A stretch of 64,000 bases of DNA, from assembly GCA_019312835.1 (NCBI GenBank), contig JAFDCJ010000341.1, positions 23,763 to 87,762 on the forward strand. Reading direction: 5' to 3'. A program made the position numbers and the translations under genes. Shown piece by piece: positions 58,895 through 64,000 of the stretch. Numbering within the stretch: position 1 is the first letter of the stretch; every line of letters starts with the position of its first letter. Source of the stretch: Deltaproteobacteria bacterium. GTDB taxonomy: Bacteria > Desulfobacterota > Desulfobacteria > Desulfobacterales > JAFDCJ01. The notes beneath the pieces were generated by a model. That model was given only the letters and a program-made list of their open reading frames with translations, did no database searches and was not told where the DNA came from.

Positions 58895-61806
58895 TATGCA
58901 TCCGGTTTATTCTTCCGAAATACAAAAAAGAATAGTAGAAAAAACAGGGAGGCGACACACACGCTGATTCCGGCGATCCCGGTGGTCTTCTGGTAACCGT
59001 AATGGTCGATCATCACGGCCCCTGTTATCAAGCCGACAATGCTGCCAAAGCGCTCCAGCACGCGCAGCGCGCCTAGAACGATGTTGTGTCCGGCCGTTTG
59101 GACTTCAGCCCTGCAGATCTCCAGGGATAATGTAATCTGGGGCGCCTTGATAAGGGCATGGGATAGTCCGAGAAATGCAACCGAAAGCGCCACCGCCCAA
59201 AAATCATACCAGCGATGAAACGCAACCAATCCTATTCCGGAAAGCAAAGCGCCCAGGCCGACCAACAGCGTCAGGCCTTTGGCTGTGTTAACCTTTTTTG
59301 ACACTGCCTCTCCAATGGCAATGATCAGCAGGTAATATATCATCATGGTTCGGCCGATTTCAGCCGTCGTCCTGTCAAGCTCAAAAAGATAGAGCGGCAC
59401 CAAATACCACAGATAGGCGGCCATAAGGATGTTGGTCGGAATAGCGATGCAAAACAAAAATACAAGAAACCGGCGGTTCTTGAATATCAGTCGAATCCCT
59501 GCCAATCCGCCCTTACCTGTTGGCGTAACTTCAATTCCGGTCCCGATATCCAGGCTCAGCATCTGGTAACCGGCAAAACCGGCTAAAATCATCAAGCCTG
59601 CGGCTATTAAAAATGTGGCCTGATAGCCGATCCGCGCAGCAAGAATCCCGCCAATTGCCGTCCCGCACATGGTGGCGGTTATGACAATACCGATAAAGAC
59701 GGCAATGTTTACGTTACGGCTGCCCGCTACATTTTTGCCCAGAAGGTAATCCTGACATGCAATCGTAATCATCGCATAGCCAAGAGCAGTCGCACCACGC
59801 CATAATACGAACTGGAATATTGTCTGGGCCATGCTGCAGCCCAAAAAACCGGCTACGGATGGTATAAGACCAAAAAGAAATATATTCCGGCTACCGAACC
59901 GCTTGGACCATTGACCCGAAAAAGGCGCTGCCAGCCCGACGATGGTTAGCCACACAACAATGGGCAGACTGATGATGACCGATTCACTGAGCCACGGATT
60001 CGGTTCATAGAGTTGACGAACAAAAATAGGCAGAAAGGATTTTTGGAGCTCTTCGGCAAAGGCAAATAAAAATAACGGTATCCGGATATCGCTGACGCTG
60101 GCACGGATCAGGGGCCGGGGGGATTCGGTTTGCGACAGTCCATAGCGTTTGCCGATATCGTCCAGTCGGCGTAAAATTTCGCCCGAAGCGGCCTTTAACT
60201 GATCCCGTCTTGCACGGAAATGATCATTTAATTGCTGGGCTGACAGTGACAAATAACGTACCACTTTACCAACTGAGTCTCCTGCACGAGTTTTGATATA
60301 GTTGCTGAAATTTCCCCGCACCTGGAGATTGATCAGCATGTTAAGCCGTTCTATCGGTCCGGTAACATAGAAAAGGAATAATGCCGTCATGATCTGAAAA
60401 GCCACCAGCACCGCGACGATAAAAATCACAATGTTGTCATAGATAATGCTGTCAAGCTGACTTCTCACAAAGTCCTCATCGATACCCACCTGGATGAATC
60501 CATTGGTCTCGTCTCCCATTTTCATCGGGTACCGATAAATGATCGATTTAGATTGATTGGGGACAGCGACTGCCCGGCTTTCGGTGTCATGCGTCGGTTT
60601 CGACGAATCCAGGTTGGATTCACCGGATATTGCTTGACCGCCTTGATAGCGTGTTTGGCCGGTCGGGTCCTCAACTGCCAGATAATTTACTTCGTCAAAT
60701 TCCGCTGCGATCGAATCAAGGTATTCGCCGACACCCACCATTTCTTCAAAAGGAATGCCGACTTCAACCGCTTTGGCTAAATCCCGATTGATGTTCAAGG
60801 CAATCAATTGGCCTTTTTTCTGAAACTCTGGTTCTAAGAATCGAGTAAACTCGGAATAGCTGGTATATGCAAAGATAATGGAAGATAGGAATAGCGCTCC
60901 CATCATAATAAAAATCAAAGGGCGTGCCATTTGTGACGCCAGCTCTGATTGCTGATCATAAGAGACATCTTCTTGAGATTCGGTTCGATCGTGATGGCCC
61001 TCCGGCTCAGTCATTTCAAGCGCGTCTAAAGCCCGTGTGGCATCTGCTATGTTTTTTTCAATTGCACACAAACGGTCATCAACGGCCTCCATTCGAATCA
61101 AGGCATTTTCAGATGCGGCTGCCGGCAGACCGTCAACATCGATAAAACAGACATTTTGCCCCGCTGCTTCAGATTCCCGGATTTTAATGTGGGAGGTTTC
61201 GATGCTGCTTAAATAATTTTTTAGACCACGGAAGGCGGCCATAATTCCCAGGGCCGCGAGTATTGCAAATGCGATGAAAATAAGAATGGATTTCATCCAG
61301 AGGGAACTCTTGAATTCAATAACCTGACGGGTGTAATCATCCTTGGCGTAGACGATTGATCCGCCACCAACCCTCTGATCATAATTATTCAAAAGTTTGA
61401 ACGTGCTAATAAAGTTATCAGCATGTTCCATCTGGGAGCTGTGGCCTGCGGTAGTGTTAAAGTTCTCGAAAATATAAGGTGCAACCGCCTGCTCCACATG
61501 CTGGATATCGGTGGAGTACAGCACCGTTCCCTTAATATTGAAGATATCAATGGATTGAATTCCCGGATTGTTCTGTTGGACCCATGATATGACTTTGCCG
61601 GTGTTCTGGATTTCTCCCAACCCCAGCCCCAGATCGATGGCTCCTTCGATCGATTCGTATATTGCCGGACTGGTTGCACTGAGCCGATTTGCGATTAGGT
61701 TCGTAAGTACTGTCTGGAACTTAAAGGAGCTCAACATAAATAAGAGTCCCGTCACGAACAGCAACAAGATGATCATGCACAAAATAGATTTAAATAAAAC
61801 ATTCAT
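58894..61806 (-). CDS. Sensor-HAMP-MFS fusion protein
   Basis: A 970-residue membrane protein. Residues 1-35 hold a first helix. A periplasmic Cache-like sensor follows (IQSIDIFNIKGTVLYSTD, about 80-160), then a helix (about 170-195), a cytosolic coiled stretch and another helix (about 290-310). A second periplasmic sensor (AVEVGIPFEEMVGVGEYLD, about 330-440) leads through a further helix to a HAMP-like linker. From about residue 560 to the end there is a 12-helix MFS transporter. No kinase or cyclase is present, so the sensor may gate transport directly. It is coupled to a downstream binding-protein gene. Confidence 0.85.
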   Translation of the reverse strand: MNVLFKSILCMIILLLFVTGLLFMLSSFKFQTVLTNLIANRLSATSPAIYESIEGAIDLGLGLGEIQNTGKVISWVQQNNPGIQSIDIFNIKGTVLYSTDIQHVEQAVAPYIFENFNTTAGHSSQMEHADNFISTFKLLNNYDQRVGGGSIVYAKDDYTRQVIEFKSSLWMKSILIFIAFAILAALGIMAAFRGLKNYLSSIETSHIKIRESEAAGQNVCFIDVDGLPAAASENALIRMEAVDDRLCAIEKNIADATRALDALEMTEPEGHHDRTESQEDVSYDQQSELASQMARPLIFIMMGALFLSSIIFAYTSYSEFTRFLEPEFQKKGQLIALNINRDLAKAVEVGIPFEEMVGVGEYLDSIAAEFDEVNYLAVEDPTGQTRYQGGQAISGESNLDSSKPTHDTESRAVAVPNQSKSIIYRYPMKMGDETNGFIQVGIDEDFVRSQLDSIIYDNIVIFIVAVLVAFQIMTALFLFYVTGPIERLNMLINLQVRGNFSNYIKTRAGDSVGKVVRYLSLSAQQLNDHFRARRDQLKAASGEILRRLDDIGKRYGLSQTESPRPLIRASVSDIRIPLFLFAFAEELQKSFLPIFVRQLYEPNPWLSESVIISLPIVVWLTIVGLAAPFSGQWSKRFGSRNIFLFGLIPSVAGFLGCSMAQTIFQFVLWRGATALGYAMITIACQDYLLGKNVAGSRNVNIAVFIGIVITATMCGTAIGGILAARIGYQATFLIAAGLMILAGFAGYQMLSLDIGTGIEVTPTGKGGLAGIRLIFKNRRFLVFLFCIAIPTNILMAAYLWYLVPLYLFELDRTTAEIGRTMMIYYLLIIAIGEAVSKKVNTAKGLTLLVGLGALLSGIGLVAFHRWYDFWAVALSVAFLGLSHALIKAPQITLSLEICRAEVQTAGHNIVLGALRVLERFGSIVGLITGAVMIDHYGYQKTTGIAGISVCVASLFFLLFFFVFRKNKPDA

Positions 61807-62260
61807 TTACAAGAAACTCATTGGAAGAATTTGATATAATGTCACGATTATGAAGAACCTCCACAAATCAAGGCTAAGGATAGGAATTTGCTTTTAGGAA
61901 GCAGCTAAATCAATACAAAAATAAGATGGTAACACCACAGGAGGCAAGCAACAGCATGTAGTACCGCGGTCAATCGAAAGCGGGTTCGATCAGCCCTGGT
62001 GATTAAAATTGCCATACTAAATGCCAATCATAGTGTCAAGATAGCATTTAGATCCGAATCGGCCAAACTTGGATAACCTCGATATATTTCAAATTTTCTG
62101 AGTGATCCGGTATTCCCAGCGCATCACAGATTGACGTTTTATCGGCATAATGCTATCTGCATAGAACTTCTGAAATTTTCAAACGACATCAGACTTCAGG
62201 ATGATATGACGGTCATCAACGCAAACTTTACGGGCTGAAAACCCTCAAAGGAGAAAAATA
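61807..62260. other. 454-base spacer between divergent genes
   Basis: It separates the sensor-MFS gene (minus) from the DjlA-like gene (plus), so it should hold both promoters. It is AT-rich with no repeat family, hairpin or readable frame. A small TACCGCGGT palindrome is near 61961. Nothing else is supported. Confidence 0.5.
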
Positions 62261-63025
62261 ATGGGCTGGTTTGGAAAACTCACTTTCGGAACGCTGGGGC
62301 TTTTGTTCGGCGGTCCTCTGGGCGCTGTCGCCGGCGCTGCCCTGGGGCATATGCTGGTGGATAAAAAAACCGGCTATTCCGGCCGGGACACCCGCTCGAT
62401 TCCAGGCCCTGAATTCGGCCAGGCCGAACGGGCCCAGGCGACCTATTTCATCAGTTTGTTTTCCATTCTGGGCAAAATGTCAAAGATAGACGGTGTGGTC
62501 ACCAAGGATGAAATCGTGGTGGTGCAGAACTTTATCAACAGCCTGCCCATGGATGCAAGGGAAAAGGACTTTGCCCGGCAAATTTTCAACCAGGCCAAGG
62601 ACTCACCCTATGCCATTGAAGAGTTTGCCTCCCAGTTGTACCAGGCGATTTACAACCAGCCTGCGCTGCTGGTATCGTTTTACGATCTCCTGTTTAAAAT
62701 CGCCGCAGCCGACGGCAAACTGCACCCGGCCGAAGAGACCGCTTTAAAGGGCATCCAGAGTATTTTCAGGCTCAGCGACCGCCAGTATGACGACATCAAG
62801 GCCGTTTATTTCAGGGAACTTGACAAGCATTACAAAATGCTCAACTGCACGCCGGAATCCACCAACGAAGACATCAAATCCAACTATAAAAAACTGGTCA
62901 AGGATTTTCATCCCGACAAGATCATCTCCAAGGGACTGCCCGAGGAATTTATCGATTTCGCCGAAAACCGCTTCCGCGAGATCCAGGAAAGCTACGAAAA
63001 AATTCGCAAGGAACGAAACTTTTAA
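62261..63025 (+). CDS. djlA: DjlA-like TerB/J-domain cochaperone
   Basis: A 254-residue protein. The N-terminus is a Gly-rich membrane-associated segment (FGTLGLLFGGPLGAVAGAALGHML). The middle is a TerB-like helical domain (FSILGKMSKIDGVVTKDEI ... FKIAAADGKLHPAEETALKGI). The C-terminus is a J domain with the HPD motif (DFHPDKI) that stimulates DnaK ATPase. This is the DjlA layout. In E. coli it is tied to DnaK at the membrane and affects capsule synthesis; here no such genes adjoin. GGAG precedes the ATG. Confidence 0.88.
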   Translation: MGWFGKLTFGTLGLLFGGPLGAVAGAALGHMLVDKKTGYSGRDTRSIPGPEFGQAERAQATYFISLFSILGKMSKIDGVVTKDEIVVVQNFINSLPMDAREKDFARQIFNQAKDSPYAIEEFASQLYQAIYNQPALLVSFYDLLFKIAAADGKLHPAEETALKGIQSIFRLSDRQYDDIKAVYFRELDKHYKMLNCTPESTNEDIKSNYKKLVKDFHPDKIISKGLPEEFIDFAENRFREIQESYEKIRKERNF

Positions 63026-63064
63026 AAACTCTAGAAGGTATGGGAAGGTGTTTCAAATATAATT

Positions 63065-63197
63065 GGCTGTTTTCAAACCGAGTGCCATGCACCCGGTTAC
63101 AACCGCAACGGTTAAAGCACTGACGTGCTTTTGTCTTTCCCCGCCCCTCAGGGGCGCGAAAATCCGGGCCACCCGCTTTGCGGGTGTTCGTTGACTC
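63065..63197 (-). repeat. Structured ~135-bp repeat, copy 2
   Basis: Read on the minus strand, it keeps the same series as copy 1 at 16857-16996: CACCCGC/GCGGGTG hairpin (63170-63186), GCCCC/GGGGC stem, AAGCAC/GTGCTT stem near 63115-63130, a GC-rich stem, and the terminal TTTGAAAACAGCC. It runs opposite to copy 1. Followed by a single REP-like unit. Confidence 0.75.
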
Positions 63198-63222
63198 GTG
63201 GGAGCGGCATTTTGCCGCGATG
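63196..63222. repeat. Solitary REP-like unit
   Basis: GTGGGAGCGGC-ATTTT-GCCGCGATG forms one REP-like hairpin of the GGAGCGGC family, here without the second, inverted unit present at 8.6 and 24.0 kb. Confidence 0.7.
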
Positions 63223-63275
63223 AATCCGATTTTAGAACCGGCTTCTATCAAAGCTAAGAAAGGAGACTGCTAATA

Positions 63276-63925
63276 ATGAGCGAAGAAATCTATGCCAACC
63301 TGGCCAAAGTCCTCGATACGCTGCCGAACGGATTCCCGGCAACGGACTCCGGGGTTGAACTCAAGCTGCTGAAAAGAATATTCCGGCCGCAGGATGCCGA
63401 GCTGTTTTGTGATCTGCGGTTGGAATTTGAAACCGCCCAGCAAATTTCGGAGCGAACCGGGCGCCCGCTGGACGGTCTCGAGGCGCATTTGTGGGAAATG
63501 AAGGAACGGGGCCAATTATTCGGAATCGATCTCGGTGGGATCAAGATGTTTAAAATGCTGCCCTGGGCCTTCGGAATCTACGAATTTCAGCCTCCCCATA
63601 TGGATCGGGAACTGGCTGAAATGTGTGAGGAATTCGGGAAAGTCTATGGCAAGCAGTTTTTCTCGAAGAAACCTCAACTGATGCAGGTCATCCCCATTGA
63701 GAAGGAAATCCCCAACAAACAGCAGGCGCTGGCTTACGAGCAGGTATCCAACATCATCGAAAACAGCCAGTCCTTTGCGGTCTTTGCGTGACGACCTGCC
63801 CCGGGGAGGCGATCTCCCTGGTACGCAAGCAACCCGCAGACATTATCCCGCCGCCTGAAAACGAGATGGACTGGTTCGAAAAACGGGCCAGCGAACGGGG
63901 TGTCGATTTCAGCAAATATAAATAA
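63276..63925 (+). pseudogene. Internally deleted 4Fe-4S dicluster protein gene
   Basis: The frame 63276-63791 encodes 171 residues matching the N-terminal part of an iron-sulfur protein family (KVLDTLPNGFPATDSGVELKLL; then a winged-helix-like region) up to ENSQSFAVF, and stops. A second frame from 63785 to the TAA at 63923-63925 continues with CVTTCPGEAISLVRKQPAD, then NEMDWFEKRASERGVDF, the usual end of the same family. The middle, which carries the remaining cysteine motifs, is missing and the frame is shifted at the junction near 63785. The first part could still be made as a cluster-less protein. AAGGAG precedes the ATG. Confidence 0.78.
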
Positions 63926-64000
63926 TTGAAGGGTCGGGGAGTTTTTTTGGCGTAGAGCGCTGCATGCCCAATCGCCGGCAAACCCGCGCAAACGCACGGC
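63926..64000. other. Last 75 bases, nothing recognised
   Basis: A short GTTTTTTT run follows GGTCGGGGAG, but there is no stem before it. No gene starts here. Confidence 0.4.

Noticed and set aside
56148-61806. Complete extracellular electron transfer conduit
   Set aside because: Cytochromes are present but no outer-membrane porin (MtrB/PioB-type) or inner-membrane quinol oxidase is visible in the cluster.
61975-62005. tRNA-like GGGTTCGATCAGCCC sequence
   Set aside because: It resembles a T-arm only superficially; no acceptor, D or anticodon stems can be fitted around it.

Overview
The window is bacterial, GC-rich chromosome, most likely from an anaerobic member of Desulfobacterota (Desulfobacterales-like). 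This is inferred from gene content: a tandem-domain activator of the 2-hydroxyacyl-CoA dehydratase type, two exported multihaem c-type cytochromes, a Tat-exported TRAP solute receptor, an FAD/Fe-S 2-hydroxyacid dehydrogenase fused to its Fe-S subunit, and two decayed ferredoxin-type genes. No rRNA, tRNA, CRISPR array or intact insertion sequence is visible.

Layout. 1-9 kb: a ClC chloride channel cut by the window edge, an FmdB-type zinc ribbon, a Yip1 membrane protein, a GalT-like protein, an exported HAD-like protein, a BamB-like lipoprotein, a YihY membrane protein with a small coiled-coil partner, and an M48-like lipoprotein that has lost its catalytic histidine. 8.7-11.7 kb: a dual-specificity phosphatase, murB and a MATE-like transporter translationally coupled to murB. 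13.3-16.4 kb: a TRAP operon (receptor, small and large permease). 17-20.6 kb: an Fsr-like MFS exporter, a CPA1 Na+/H+ antiporter and a molybdopterin oxidoreductase. 20.8-23.9 kb: a compact operon with an unknown protein, a TPR protein, two small paralogues and nudC. 24.4-32.2 kb: a monooxygenase-like protein, a lipoprotein, a zinc-finger/PilZ fusion, a DUF3754 (TMEM143-like) protein, a HerA-like ATPase and a membrane dipeptidase.

32.2-45.7 kb holds metabolic genes: an M29/NicX-like metalloenzyme, a class V aminotransferase, an RraA-like protein, an MFS transporter, the 1415-residue activase, the FAD/Fe-S dehydrogenase (with a near-consensus Fur box) and an amidase. They fit breakdown of an amide or amino-acid-like compound to 2-oxo- and 2-hydroxyacids, but they are not one operon and the pathway is inferred. 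45.8-48.7 kb: a membrane-anchored unknown, a CI-type repressor, and a ComEA / four-helix-bundle / zinc-ribbon group. 48.7-53.8 kb: a seven-repeat FG-GAP lipoprotein, a truncated ABC-F ATPase and an exported amidohydrolase. 54-61.8 kb: a minus-strand cluster of two multihaem cytochromes, a HEAT-repeat protein, a periplasmic binding protein and a protein joining a sensor, a HAMP domain and an MFS transporter. 62.2-63.9 kb: a DjlA-like cochaperone and an internally deleted Fe-S protein gene.

The most unusual content lies between the genes. At least eight kinds of dispersed palindromic element occupy the spacers: REP/REPIN-like pairs, a structured ~135-bp repeat present twice in opposite orientation, a ~158-bp giant hairpin, and several dyads whose arms are built from degenerate 6-10 nt units. 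Several sit exactly at gene 3' ends with the stop codon inside one arm.
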